A stretch of 64,000 bases of DNA, from positions 300,117 through 364,116 of the forward strand of contig NZ_SJDT01000003.1 in NCBI RefSeq assembly GCF_004331995.1, in the 5' to 3' direction. Under the pieces are notes generated by a model. The model ran no database searches, was not told the DNA's origin, and saw only the letters and a list, made by a program, of their open reading frames with translations. This stretch comes from Arcanobacterium bovis (GTDB taxonomy: Bacteria; Actinomycetota; Actinomycetes; Actinomycetales; Actinomycetaceae). Positions 30,316 to 39,783 of the stretch are shown one piece after another (the first letter of the stretch is position 1; each line of letters opens with the position of its first letter). The translations under genes and the position numbers were made by a program.

Positions 30316-31628
30316 ACTACGTCGGCTAGATGCTGAGCAGCCCGATCAGCTTCCTCTTGCGTAGCCGCTTCCACCATCACGCGAATGAGCGGCTCGGTGC
30401 CAGATGCACGCAAGAGTACGCGTCCCGTTTCTCCAAGCTCAGCTTCCACTTTCGCTACTTCTGCAGCCACTGCGTCCACGCCGTTTTTGTCCACGTTCGG
30501 CACGTTGATCAGAGTTTGTGGCAAGCGCTGAATGAACGAGACCATCTCTTCGAGGCTCTTCCCACTCTTGGCAATCTCAGTGGCTACCAGCACGGCCGTC
30601 AAGGTGCCATCGCCGGTCGTGGCATTGTCGAGGTTGATAATGTGTCCCGACTGCTCACCACCCAAGTTGTAGTCTTTCGCGAGCATTTCCTCGAGCACGT
30701 AGCGATCGCCAACCTTAGTTGAAATCGTCTTCACGCCCTTGGCCTTCATGGCGAGGTGTAGACCGAGATTCGACATTACTGTGAGCACCAAAGTATTGCG
30801 TTTGAGACGCCCTTGTTCTTTCATCGCCACAGCTAGCATGCCCATGATCTGATCGCCGTCCACCAGCTCGCCCTTGTGGTTGACGGCGAGGCAGCGATCG
30901 GCGTCGCCATCAAATGCGAAACCAAAATCGGCTTTCGTCGCAACCGTGAGCGCCTGCAACTGTTCCGGATGCGTCGATCCACAGTTGTCGTTGATATTCT
31001 TACCGTCCGGAGCTGCGTTAATAACCACGACGTCGGCACCGAGCTTCTGGAAAACCCGCGGAGCGACGTCGGACGCCGCACCATTTGCGCAGTCCAAAGC
31101 GATACGCAATCCATGCAAGTCGCCACCGATCTTGATGAGGTGATCCATGTAGAACCGATCCGATACCTCAGCACTCTCGCTAATAGCGCCAACAGCTGCT
31201 GCGATAGGACGATCCCATTCTTGACCAAGCACTGCTTCGATCTCGTCCTCAATGGCATCGTCGAGTTTGAAGCCATTGGAGTCGATGAATTTGATGCCGT
31301 TGTCCTGCATCGGGTTGTGGGAGGCCGAGATCATGACGCCGAGATCGTAGTCCTCTTCGGAGGTCAGATAGGCAACGCCCGGAGTTGGAATCTCCCGCAC
31401 GTGCTCGACATCCACACCAGCGCTGGCCAAACCAGCAGCTAGAGCATGTGAAAGCATACCTGATGACTGGCGAGTGTCACGCCCAATGATTGCACGTGGG
31501 CGGTGTTTGAGCCCCTTCTTATTGACGAGAACTCGCGCTGCGGCTTCACCGAGCTGGAGGGCAAAGTCGGCTGTGATCTCCTTATTTGCGAGCCCGCGCA
31601 CGCCGTCGGTGCCAAATAGTCGTGACAT
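30294..31628 (-). CDS. glmM: Phosphoglucosamine mutase
   Basis: Converts glucosamine-6-phosphate to glucosamine-1-phosphate. 444 residues: MSRLFGTDGVRGLANKEIT start, phosphoserine loop MISASHNPMQDNGIKF, metal loop FDGDADRCLAV, substrate loop GGEQSGHI, and the phosphate-binding loop RASGTEPLIRVM. The ATG at 31628 has a strong CTAAGGAG 5-6 bases upstream. In related genomes glmM follows rplM-rpsI; here ldh and the alpha-galactoside locus lie between. Confidence 0.96.
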   Translation of the reverse strand: MSRLFGTDGVRGLANKEITADFALQLGEAAARVLVNKKGLKHRPRAIIGRDTRQSSGMLSHALAAGLASAGVDVEHVREIPTPGVAYLTSEEDYDLGVMISASHNPMQDNGIKFIDSNGFKLDDAIEDEIEAVLGQEWDRPIAAAVGAISESAEVSDRFYMDHLIKIGGDLHGLRIALDCANGAASDVAPRVFQKLGADVVVINAAPDGKNINDNCGSTHPEQLQALTVATKADFGFAFDGDADRCLAVNHKGELVDGDQIMGMLAVAMKEQGRLKRNTLVLTVMSNLGLHLAMKAKGVKTISTKVGDRYVLEEMLAKDYNLGGEQSGHIINLDNATTGDGTLTAVLVATEIAKSGKSLEEMVSFIQRLPQTLINVPNVDKNGVDAVAAEVAKVEAELGETGRVLLRASGTEPLIRVMVEAATQEEADRAAQHLADVVKNKLSL

Positions 31629-31677
31629 CTTGCTCCTTAGCAATATTCGTCGGATTTTATTTTGGGAATGATTCCTG

Positions 31678-31702
31678 GGAATCTTAAGAATTCTCAGATT
31701 CC
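31678..31702 (-). terminator. Possible weak hairpin after ldh
   Basis: Perfect 7-base arms GGAATCT/AGATTCC around 11 bases, about 10 bases past the ldh stop. No U-tract, so the call is tentative. Confidence 0.35.
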
Positions 31703-31712
31703 TCAGCGAGGA

Positions 31713-32720
31713 TTATTCCACTTTTCCTTCTGGAATCTTAACGCCCAAATCTTCTTCAAGCTTGGCAAAAGACTCTTCAATGGTATCTTTCAATAGCTTA
31801 GCCGATGCTCGCATGGCCTCGTGTTCAGTCATTTCAAGCGGGATACCAACAACTTGCTTGATTCCTTCTGCTCCTACGATTGCTGGAGTACCGATGTAGA
31901 GATCGTCGAATCCATACTCACCATTCATATAACCAGAGACGGCGAGAATGGAGTTTTCATCGGAGAGAATAGCGCGAGTAATTCGCGCCAATGCCGCACC
32001 GATACCGTAGTAGGTGGCGCCTTTTGCCTCGATAATGCGGTATGCAGCCTGCTGAACATTTTGGAATGCCTCTTTGAGTGCAGCCGACGACGTTTCTGGG
32101 TTGCGCATAATCCATTCGCTCAGAGCCATGCCGCCCACATTGGCATGCGACCACACTGGAAACTCAGAATCGCCATGTTCACCCATGATATAGGCGTGAA
32201 CATTGCGTGCGTCCACATCAAGAAGTTCTGCCAGCTCTTGGCGCAAGCGCGCCGAATCGAGCGCGGTACCTGAGCCAAGTACACGGCTTGAGGGCAATCC
32301 TGAGAATCGCCAGGTTGCGTAGGTGAGCACGTCTACAGGGTTAGTTGCAACGAGGAAAATGCCATCAAAACCTGATGCCATTACCTGCGAAATCATGTCA
32401 TGGAAGATACGCAAATTCTTATCGACGAGATCCAACCGCGTTTCGCCTGGCTTCTGAGCCGCACCGGCAGCAATCACAACCAAACCGGCATCGGCGCAAT
32501 CCTCGTACGTAGCGGCGTAGATTTTCTTTGGCGAGGTGAAAGACAGCGCATCGGCAAGGTCCATCGCGTCACCCTTGGCTTTTTCGACATTCATGTCGAT
32601 GATGCCCAGCTCGCGTCCGACTCCAAGCAAGGTCAATGCGTAAGCGTAGCTCGATCCCACTGCCCCGTCACCGATGAGGATAATCTTTGAGTGTTTTGTT
32701 TTCGCTTTCTTCGTAGCCAC
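31713..32720 (-). CDS. ldh: L-lactate dehydrogenase
   Basis: Reduces pyruvate to L-lactate with NADH, the fermentative end step. 335 residues. The NAD fold is [41 protein letters not shown] and [12 protein letters not shown] follow, and the catalytic histidine is in [21 protein letters not shown]. Arginine residues for substrate binding are in place and no malate-type signature was seen. Monocistronic, with its own upstream region. Confidence 0.95.
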   Translation of the reverse strand: MATKKAKTKHSKIILIGDGAVGSSYAYALTLLGVGRELGIIDMNVEKAKGDAMDLADALSFTSPKKIYAATYEDCADAGLVVIAAGAAQKPGETRLDLVDKNLRIFHDMISQVMASGFDGIFLVATNPVDVLTYATWRFSGLPSSRVLGSGTALDSARLRQELAELLDVDARNVHAYIMGEHGDSEFPVWSHANVGGMALSEWIMRNPETSSAALKEAFQNVQQAAYRIIEAKGATYYGIGAALARITRAILSDENSILAVSGYMNGEYGFDDLYIGTPAIVGAEGIKQVVGIPLEMTEHEAMRASAKLLKDTIEESFAKLEEDLGVKIPEGKVE

Positions 32721-32769
32721 AGTTCTCCGATCGTTGTGCTTTGACTCAATTCTACCTGTTCAAAACATT

Positions 32770-32816
32770 GATTCCACCTGTTCTGCGCGTTTTCTACGTT
32801 CTTTGTAGGTGGAATC
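32770..32816 (-). terminator. Hairpin between the LacI gene and ldh
   Basis: 10-base arms GATTCCACCT (32770-32779) and AGGTGGAATC (32807-32816) around a 27-base loop. The minus strand continues AATGTTTTG. Probably ends the transcript of the sugar operon; it could also act in the ldh leader. Confidence 0.5.
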
Positions 32817-32850
32817 ACCCCAACGGAGTGAAATTGCGTGTGCGATCTGG

Positions 32851-32908
32851 GCAAGTTCTCGAAATATATTCAGATGTTGCGAAATACGCCCCAACTTTCG
32901 CGAATGCG
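32851..32908 (+). repeat. 58-bp repeat, copy A (left end of the alpha-galactoside locus)
   Basis: Aligns without gaps to 39784-39841 with 53 of 58 identical bases. The last 33 bases (from GTTGCGAAATACGCCCCAAC onward) are identical. This copy's first half is a decayed version of the perfect palindrome in copy B. The second half can fold as GCGAAA...TTTCGC. Confidence 0.85.
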
Positions 32909-32916
32909 TACTCGAT

Positions 32917-33936
32917 TTAAGCTCGCGGAGCCGCTGTAGACTCGCGAACCACAAGCTCGCCGTGAATTTCAATCACTTCTCCGGCGCTCTCCTCACCCTG
33001 TTCAGCAAGGCGTTTGAAAAGCGCTTCAACAGCAGCTTTACCTGCTGCCACGAAATCTTGACGATATGTTGTGAGTGCAGGTAGCCAAATGGCCGAGAGC
33101 GGATGATCGTCAAATCCCGCCACACTAATATCGTCTGGAACACGCACGCCGCGGTCGGCAAGCCCGCGCACTACCCCCATTGCAATCTCGTCGTTTCCAG
33201 CGAAAATAGCGCTTACATCTTTACGATCAGCAATTTCATGCCCGATCCTGCGCGCATCAGTTGGTTCCCAATCGCCCATAATCGGCCTGCTCATTGGGAT
33301 ATTGTTCTCCACAAGAGCAGCTTCCCATCCGTCGGTTCGGCTCGCTCCTTTGAGATACGTCGGCACACAAATATGGTGAACTGTTTTGTGCCCCAACGCG
33401 AGCAGATGCTCGGTAATTGCCTTTCCGCCGTCGTAATCACCGAGGCTCACCTGTGCACTGCGCGGATCGTAGCTCCCACCAATCGCAACCACCGGAATAT
33501 GCCGCGGCATCATGCGAGCTGCCGCCTCCGCCGTTTCGTCGTATTTGAGCAAAATAATGCCGCTCGGTTGCAGATCAGACACCAAATCAATCGAACGTTT
33601 TAACGCATCGGGAGAATCGTCGTCGAGCTTGGAGATAAGCACGCTATATCCATTGAGACGGGCAAAATCTTCGATACCCTGAATCGCCACAGCTGAACCG
33701 TAAAGCGTGGTGTTGGTAGAAAACACCGCAATTGTTTTCGTTTTGGACGTGACCAGCCCACGTGCCACCGGACTCGGCCGATAATCGAGAATCTTGATCG
33801 CTCGAGCGATGCGCTCGCGACTCTCCTCGCTCAAATGCGAAGAATCATTGAGATACCGTGAAACAGTTGATACCGACACTCCAGCGCACAACGCAACGTC
33901 TTTAATCACTGGCGCCGAGTTGCCTTTGCGTACCAT
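32917..33936 (-). CDS. LacI-family repressor of the alpha-galactoside locus
   Basis: A 339-residue LacI/GalR regulator. The helix-turn-helix is VIKDVALCAGVSVSTVSRYLN (about 10-30) with hinge YRPSPVARGLVTSKT. The sensor domain includes SIDLVSDLQPSGIILLKYDE, FAGNDEIAMGVVRGLADRG and VAGFDDHPLSAIWLPALTTY. It is the last gene in the direction binding-protein, permease, permease, regulator. The perfect palindrome at 37366-37379 in the divergent promoter is its obvious target. Inducer probably an alpha-galactoside such as melibiose or raffinose (inferred from the neighbouring alpha-galactosidase). Confidence 0.87.
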   Translation of the reverse strand: MVRKGNSAPVIKDVALCAGVSVSTVSRYLNDSSHLSEESRERIARAIKILDYRPSPVARGLVTSKTKTIAVFSTNTTLYGSAVAIQGIEDFARLNGYSVLISKLDDDSPDALKRSIDLVSDLQPSGIILLKYDETAEAAARMMPRHIPVVAIGGSYDPRSAQVSLGDYDGGKAITEHLLALGHKTVHHICVPTYLKGASRTDGWEAALVENNIPMSRPIMGDWEPTDARRIGHEIADRKDVSAIFAGNDEIAMGVVRGLADRGVRVPDDISVAGFDDHPLSAIWLPALTTYRQDFVAAGKAAVEALFKRLAEQGEESAGEVIEIHGELVVRESTAAPRA

Positions 33937-34010
33937 ATGGCTCTCCTAGTTCCCCACAGTTTGAGCGGAGCTAGGCCATTTCACAGCCTTTCCGCTGGCC
34001 AGTGCCTATA

Positions 34011-34928
34011 TTATTTGACGGCACCGCCGGTAATTCCAGATATGATCTTACGTTGTCCCACGATAAAAATCACCAAAAGCGGGATCGTCATCACGATGAT
34101 ATACGCAAAAATGTAATGCCAGTTGTTGAGGTACAAACCGGCGCTTGCCACGTTGTAAAGATTGAGCGGCAAGGTATTCATCTTTCCAGACAAAATAAAC
34201 AGTGCATAGAACACGTCATTCCAGATATACAACACGATAAGGATCGTAGCTGCTGCAATAGTAGGCTTGAGCAGCGGAAAAATAATCTTGAAGAACACTT
34301 GCGCGGGCTTGGCGCCATCAATCCGCGCCGCTTCTTCCAGCGAAACAGGGATTGTGCGTACAAAACCGGTTATGAAGAAAATGACGATCGACAGGTAAAT
34401 TCCGGTGTACACGCAAATCATGCCAAGGGCCGTGCCTGCGATACCGAGCATTTTGAGAAGCATCATCAGCGTCACCACCGACGGTGGCAGGATGAGTCCC
34501 GAGATAAACAAAGCGTAGAGAACTGCAGTACCTCGCGTGCTGCGCCGTGCGAATATCCATGCAGCCATCGCACCGAACAACAGTGCCACAAATACAGATG
34601 GCACGGTGACTAATAAACTTCCAATAAACGCCTGCACCATGTGTCCCTCTGCAATCACTGCTTGGATATTTTCAAGCAACTGCCATTGCGAGGGCAACGA
34701 CATATCAGGTATTACAGCTTCCGACTGAGTCTTGGCAGCTGTTACAATCGCCATCCAAAATGGCACCGCCAAAAATACCGCTATCACCAGCATAACTAGA
34801 GCAGCGTGCGCAATTTTATGGGTGCGTGACCGCTCAGTGCCTACTGGAACTCCTCTAGGTGCGCTAGCTAGACTGCTTGCGAACCCGACGGTTCGCTTAC
34901 CTGCTGAATTCTTCCCCAAAATGCTCAT
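34011..34928 (-). CDS. Carbohydrate ABC transporter permease, MalG type
   Basis: A 305-residue membrane protein with about six hydrophobic helices after a 40-residue polar N-terminus. The EAA loop reads LEEAARIDGAKPAQVFFKIIFPLLKP. Works with the upstream MalF-type subunit; the starts/stops overlap by four bases (ATGA). No ATPase gene is in the locus, so a shared MsmK/MalK-like ATPase elsewhere is expected. Confidence 0.92.
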   Translation of the reverse strand: MSILGKNSAGKRTVGFASSLASAPRGVPVGTERSRTHKIAHAALVMLVIAVFLAVPFWMAIVTAAKTQSEAVIPDMSLPSQWQLLENIQAVIAEGHMVQAFIGSLLVTVPSVFVALLFGAMAAWIFARRSTRGTAVLYALFISGLILPPSVVTLMMLLKMLGIAGTALGMICVYTGIYLSIVIFFITGFVRTIPVSLEEAARIDGAKPAQVFFKIIFPLLKPTIAAATILIVLYIWNDVFYALFILSGKMNTLPLNLYNVASAGLYLNNWHYIFAYIIVMTIPLLVIFIVGQRKIISGITGGAVK

Positions 34929-35803
34929 AGTACTTTATTCTCCCTCCGGCGCAAGTAGATAATAACGGGAATTGCCACAGCAGTGACCAGCAAGAACAGC
35001 ACCAAACTCATGGTCGTTGATTGCGCATAAAGACCTTTGCCAAAAGTACGCCAGATGAAAAGATTGAGCACTTCCGTGGAGCCACCTGGACCGCCGGCGG
35101 TCATTGACTGCACGATGTCAAAGGAGTTCATGGAGCCAAGCAGCGCCGTGGCAATATTAAAGGTGAGTGCCGGAGCAAGCAGCGGAAACTTGATCTTCCA
35201 AAATATTTGGCGATGTGAGGCGCCGTCAATAGTCGCGGCTTCGATAACCTGTGGATCAATCGTTTTTAGTCCCGCTAGGTATGTGAGCATGGAAAAGCCC
35301 ATCCATTTCCACGCGTGTACGGCAGCAATAATTACCAAAGTCCACGTTGTTGAACCTAACCATTGGATTTCGACGTCGGTGCCGGAGACAAACGACAACA
35401 TCTGGTTCAAGACGCCGTCAGTCTTGAGAACTGCCTGCCAGATGTAGCCTGCTGCTAAAGCAGACATAATCACTGGAATGAAAAACAGGGTTCGACCGAG
35501 CCGATTCAATCGGGTATCCGCTTCAAAAAGCACCGCCAAGAGCAGCCCAAACACATTCTGGAATACTGCAACAAGCACGGCGTATATGAACGTGATTCGG
35601 ATATCGGCAAGTAGCACGCCGGAGTTGAATAGTTCTTGCAGATTACTTAATCCGTTAAAGGAAATATCTTGCTTGAACGCCGACCAATCCGTAAAGGAAT
35701 AGGCAAAATTCATCACCGTTGGTACCACGAAAAATACCACGAGAATGAATCCAGCAGGGATCAGGTAACGTAACGGATAATTACTTAACCGCGACTCACG
35801 CAT
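34925..35803 (-). CDS. Carbohydrate ABC transporter permease, MalF type
   Basis: A 292-residue permease with six hydrophobic helices (PLRYLIPAGFILVVFFVVPTV first) and EAA loop VIEAATIDGASHRQIFWKIKFPLLAP. The ATG at 35803 has GGAAGA upstream; an ATG at 35824 is possible. It follows a strong intergenic hairpin that separates it from the binding-protein gene, so it is likely expressed at a lower level than that gene. Confidence 0.9.
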   Translation of the reverse strand: MRESRLSNYPLRYLIPAGFILVVFFVVPTVMNFAYSFTDWSAFKQDISFNGLSNLQELFNSGVLLADIRITFIYAVLVAVFQNVFGLLLAVLFEADTRLNRLGRTLFFIPVIMSALAAGYIWQAVLKTDGVLNQMLSFVSGTDVEIQWLGSTTWTLVIIAAVHAWKWMGFSMLTYLAGLKTIDPQVIEAATIDGASHRQIFWKIKFPLLAPALTFNIATALLGSMNSFDIVQSMTAGGPGGSTEVLNLFIWRTFGKGLYAQSTTMSLVLFLLVTAVAIPVIIYLRRRENKVL

Positions 35804-35838
35804 AGTACTAATTCTTCCGATCATGCTTGAGATTATGA

Positions 35839-35877
35839 GTGTGTGGTTGCTTCACCAGAGAAGAAGCAACCACACAC
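35839..35877 (-). terminator. Intercistronic hairpin between binding protein and permeases
   Basis: Perfect 14-base arms GTGTGTGGTTGCTT (35839-35852) and complement (35864-35877) around 11 bases. Such stems after a binding-protein gene protect its mRNA or cause partial termination, giving excess binding protein over permease. Well known in maltose-type operons; inferred here. Confidence 0.7.
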
Positions 35878-35886
35878 CAACCGACT

Positions 35887-37245
35887 TTAGAATCCAGGCA
35901 CACCCTGTGCTTTAGCAAGCTGTGCGAACTGATCTTGAGTTGCCTTGGCAGCCTGCTCCGGAGTTACCGTGCCGTTCACCATATTGGCAAGATTCAAGTA
36001 CAGATCTGGATTCGCCACTGCCTGCGACTGCATTGCGCCTTCAGCGTTCTTCAGTGAAGCAGCAGAATCTACCAGCGCCTGCGGAACCGAATCCGGCGTC
36101 TTCACAGTCTTGAGAACAGATACGATGTTCTGGTCTTTGACGAAGTTCTCATAACCAGTGGACATCCAGAATGAGATGAACTGACGAGCAGCAGCTTCAC
36201 GAGCTGCATCTCCCGTCTTGAAGGCAACCACTCCCCCGGTCTGCTGCGGAATTGAGGTGCCAATGTTGCCATTCTTCGAGATTGGGAAGAAACCAATCGT
36301 CTCATCAAGAACTTTCTTATCGTTATTTGCCAAGGCAGCAATCGCGTTGAATGTGCCGTTAGTCTGAATGATCATCGCCGTCTTGCCTTCATAAAGAGCT
36401 GCCGACTGATCGCTATCCTTTGCAGAGCCAGCGTCCTTGTTGTACAGGCCTTTATCGAGCATCGACTTGTATTCTTTGATCGCGCCAAGAATATCTGGTC
36501 CACTGAACGAATCCTTGTTCTTGTTGATCCGATCCCAAAGGCCATCGCGTGCTGCTTCCGCAAGCTGCACGTTCACAGCCCACTGGGTTCCCCACTGCGA
36601 ACCTGCCATTTCAAAGAGCGCCGAGTTCACACCCTCAATCTTGGCATCACGGATCTTTTCTGCCAATGCGATAAATTCGCCCCAATTCTTTGGAAGCTCC
36701 TTCACGCCTGCTTTGGCGAATACCTTCTTGTTGTAGTAGATACCTTCCACGTCTGGCGAAGAAATAATTGCAGCATAAGTCTTGTCTTTATAAGTGCCAC
36801 CTGCTTCGGCGACGCCGTCTGCGTAGTTCTTCTTCCACGGAGCGTTATCGAGCACCTGGAGTTTGTCTTGCGCAACAAATCCTGCCAGAGCTGACGCCGT
36901 GGGCTGCCAGAACAGGATGTCAGGACTGTCGCCCGTCGTCACCTTGGTCTGGACATTGGACTCGTAGTTGTCTGGAATCGTCTGCACTTTGACTTTCGCT
37001 CCAGTGGCTTTCTCGAAGTCTGCAACTACTTTGAGAGGGATTTTGTTAGATGTTTGAGCTGCCCAAATGGTGAGTTCAACACCGTCTAGCTTGGTATCGG
37101 TAGCTGGCCAGTAATCGGCAGAACTGGCGTCCGCCTTTTTGTCTGATCCGCTAGTCTTTGCCGCTGGATTGCTACAGCCGCTCAGCATGAGTGCTGCAGC
37201 CAAGAAACTTGCCGCAACAGCTCCCCAGGTACGTTTGTGACCCAT
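35887..37245 (-). CDS. Carbohydrate ABC transporter substrate-binding lipoprotein
   Basis: A 452-residue SBP_bac_1-family protein. The lipoprotein signal GAVAASFLAAALMLSGC puts the lipidated cysteine at about 24. Mature sequence contains VELTIWAAQTSNKIPLKVVADFEKATG, GDSPDILFWQPTASALAGF and AALYEGKTAMIIQTNGTF. By location it binds an alpha-galactoside. First gene of the leftward operon, under a promoter overlapped by a LacI-type operator. Confidence 0.92.
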   Translation of the reverse strand: MGHKRTWGAVAASFLAAALMLSGCSNPAAKTSGSDKKADASSADYWPATDTKLDGVELTIWAAQTSNKIPLKVVADFEKATGAKVKVQTIPDNYESNVQTKVTTGDSPDILFWQPTASALAGFVAQDKLQVLDNAPWKKNYADGVAEAGGTYKDKTYAAIISSPDVEGIYYNKKVFAKAGVKELPKNWGEFIALAEKIRDAKIEGVNSALFEMAGSQWGTQWAVNVQLAEAARDGLWDRINKNKDSFSGPDILGAIKEYKSMLDKGLYNKDAGSAKDSDQSAALYEGKTAMIIQTNGTFNAIAALANNDKKVLDETIGFFPISKNGNIGTSIPQQTGGVVAFKTGDAAREAAARQFISFWMSTGYENFVKDQNIVSVLKTVKTPDSVPQALVDSAASLKNAEGAMQSQAVANPDLYLNLANMVNGTVTPEQAAKATQDQFAQLAKAQGVPGF

Positions 37246-37357
37246 ATGCCTTCCTCCTTGAAGGTTGTGCCCGAAGGTTCATTTCTTGACGCCGTTTACA
37301 CGTTTGTCCTGTTGGACCGGTTTCCCGTGTGAACGGACATACAATTCAGTACTTGTA

Positions 37358-37386
37358 GGTTTACATGGTATCGATACCACTGTCAA
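37358..37386 (-). promoter_or_regulatory. Promoter of the alpha-galactoside uptake operon
   Basis: On the minus strand, consensus TTGACA (37386-37381) and TAAACC (37363-37358) are exactly 17 bases apart, and the operator fills the spacer. Confidence 0.7.
37366..37379. promoter_or_regulatory. LacI-type operator in the divergent promoter
   Basis: TGGTATCGATACCA is a perfect 14-base palindrome with central CG. It lies between -35 and -10 of the uptake operon and upstream of the divergent alpha-galactosidase, so one repressor could control both. Confidence 0.82.
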
Positions 37387-37503
37387 GAGAAAAGCGTAAA
37401 TAAACTATTTACCTGCACATTTATACACTACTTTGAAACTTTCGGAACTTTTTGTTGTATCATTACCACAACGTCGTTCACTACTCTGATTGGCAAGAAT
37501 CAA

Positions 37504-39738
37504 ATGTTCAACGCATCAAGTCCAAAGGCGGACATAGTCCTGCGCCAAGCAGGGAATTTGGCAGATGGCTGCACACCCACGCCTACCAGCTCTTCCGATA
37601 CCAGCCACACCCCCACAACTCACACGCCTGCCAGCCTCGCCCCCACCAGTCTTGTACTCTCGATTCCCGACGAAGGCCTGCCCAGGATCACCTATTGGGG
37701 AAGCTCGTTACCGTCGTCATTCAATACCCCACTGCATCTGACTTCCTCCCAGTTACCGCAGCTTCTCGGCGCGGGCCTCGACATCAGCGAATTTCCTAGT
37801 CTCCTTCCCACCCAGGCCGAAGGCTGGACGGGCACGCCTGCCCTGCTCTGTTCTCGCTCTGGCGTGGCACTTTTCGCCAATTTCACTACCACCGAGATCG
37901 AGCACACACCTAGCCGCGCTACGATAGTGGCTACCGACGACGTCGCCCAGCTTAGCCTGCGCATTCACGTGGAGATAACGACGTCCGGACTGGTAGTTCA
38001 GCAAGCGACTTTGCGCAATACTGGCTCTACTCCACTCGACGTGCAACGACTTAACCTCGCATTTCCGATCCCTTCTCACGCACGTGAACTACTTACGTTT
38101 ACTGGACACCACCTGCGCGAGCGCGCGGCTCAACGCCAGCCTTTTCACCAGGGCCGAGTGGCGCAAGAATCGTGGGTGGGCCGGCCGGATTTCTCCTCTG
38201 GTTTCCTATTCACCGCTGGCACGCCGGGTTTCGACGCCGAGTCAGGCGAATGCTTTAGCGTTCACACCGCATGGAGCGGTAACGTCACGCATTTTGCAGA
38301 ACGTACCCCGTATTCGTTGGGGCTACTTGGCGGTGGCGAGCTGCTCTACCCCGGCGAAATAGTGCTTGGGCCGAACGAAGAATACGGCTCTCCGCGCGTC
38401 GTCGGCGCTTGGGCGCACGGCTTGAACGACGTCTCTGCACGCTTCCACTCTCACCTGCGCGATACGAATAGCCGCACGCGAGAACGCATCACTTTCAACA
38501 GCTGGGAGGCCGTGTATTTCGATCAAAATCCTGCACAGATGCACAAGCTTGCGCAGACCGCAGCCGAGTTAGGTATCGAGCGTTTTGTTATCGACGACGG
38601 TTGGTTCCGTGGACGTCGTGACGATACACGCGCGCTGGGAGATTGGGCTGTTGATCGTGACGTGTGGCCAGCTGGACTCGAACCGTTCTCTAAACACGTC
38701 CATGAGCTGGGCATGGAACTAGGAATTTGGTTTGAACCCGAGATGATCTCACTCAATTCGGATCTTGCTCGGGCACACCCAGAGTGGATTATCGCGCCAA
38801 ATAGCGAGCGTTTGCCAGTGGCCGGACGGCACGAATACGTGCTTGATCTGTCGAATCCAGCTACGTACGAGCACATACTTCAATCGATTGCTGCTGTGGT
38901 TCGTGATGCGAATATTGACTATATCAAGTGGGATCATAACCGATTCGTCACTGAAGCGGTCTCACCGTTTACGGGCAGACCGGCAGTACACACGCAGACG
39001 CAGGCACTTTATCGATTATTACGGCAACTGCGAGCAGAGTTTCCCAATTTACAGATTGAAAGCTGTTCTTCGGGAGGAGGACGAATAGACCTCGCCATTC
39101 TCGAACTAGTAGATAGAGTATGGGCTTCTGATTGCACCGATCCGATTGAACGATCTGAAATCCAGCGCCATACTGCTCTCATCGTTCCGCCAGAGCGAAT
39201 CGGCGCGCATATCGCCAATTCGCCCTCACATCAGACCGGTCGTACGTTGAGCTTGGCGACACGCGCTGCGGTAGCTTTTGCGTATGGCTTGGGTTTTGAA
39301 TTGGACATCACTCAGCTAGACACAGCTACTTTGGCAGAGGCAAAACAGTGGGTTGAGCGCTACAAAGTCTGGCGGGAGGTGCTCGCTCAGGGCCGTGCCG
39401 TGCATACAGATATTGTAGATCCAGCTCAGCGTGTGAGCGGCAGGGTGGCTGTAGATCAGTCACGGGCGGTGTACTGCGTGGTGCAACGCCAAACGTCGCC
39501 AGACTATCCCAGTGGGTTGATTAGGTTTCCTGGACTCAAATCAGAGGCTGTTTATCGAGTTGAAGCACTGGGAGCTAAAGATTTGACAAGTCGAATCGCA
39601 GCAACGGACAACTATGCCCATTATTGGTGGATAGATGGCGCTCAGCTGCCTGGCAACGTCTTGAGCGAATGGGGCTTGCGGCCCCCACATCTTCTACCAG
39701 GAGAAGCGTTGCTGATTGCCCTTGAGCAAGTCGGGTAG
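37504..39738 (+). CDS. Alpha-galactosidase, glycoside hydrolase family 36
   Basis: A 744-residue retaining alpha-galactosidase. The catalytic domain has FVIDDGWFRGRRDD, GLEPFSKHVHELGMELGIWFEPEM, the nucleophile D477 in DYIKWDHNR, SCSSGGGRID and the acid/base D543 in WASDCTDPIE. The N-terminal beta-supersandwich carries ELLYPGEIVLGPNEEYGSPR. There is no signal peptide, so sugars are hydrolysed inside the cell after ABC uptake. Divergent from the uptake operon and sharing its operator region. Possible substrates are melibiose, raffinose or stachyose. The first 40 residues are low-complexity (P/S/T-rich), so a start slightly downstream is possible. Confidence 0.93.
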   Translation: MFNASSPKADIVLRQAGNLADGCTPTPTSSSDTSHTPTTHTPASLAPTSLVLSIPDEGLPRITYWGSSLPSSFNTPLHLTSSQLPQLLGAGLDISEFPSLLPTQAEGWTGTPALLCSRSGVALFANFTTTEIEHTPSRATIVATDDVAQLSLRIHVEITTSGLVVQQATLRNTGSTPLDVQRLNLAFPIPSHARELLTFTGHHLRERAAQRQPFHQGRVAQESWVGRPDFSSGFLFTAGTPGFDAESGECFSVHTAWSGNVTHFAERTPYSLGLLGGGELLYPGEIVLGPNEEYGSPRVVGAWAHGLNDVSARFHSHLRDTNSRTRERITFNSWEAVYFDQNPAQMHKLAQTAAELGIERFVIDDGWFRGRRDDTRALGDWAVDRDVWPAGLEPFSKHVHELGMELGIWFEPEMISLNSDLARAHPEWIIAPNSERLPVAGRHEYVLDLSNPATYEHILQSIAAVVRDANIDYIKWDHNRFVTEAVSPFTGRPAVHTQTQALYRLLRQLRAEFPNLQIESCSSGGGRIDLAILELVDRVWASDCTDPIERSEIQRHTALIVPPERIGAHIANSPSHQTGRTLSLATRAAVAFAYGLGFELDITQLDTATLAEAKQWVERYKVWREVLAQGRAVHTDIVDPAQRVSGRVAVDQSRAVYCVVQRQTSPDYPSGLIRFPGLKSEAVYRVEALGAKDLTSRIAATDNYAHYWWIDGAQLPGNVLSEWGLRPPHLLPGEALLIALEQVG

Positions 39739-39783
39739 AATCGAAGATTTATCTCGCGGCCGCCGAAAACATGTGCGGAAAAC

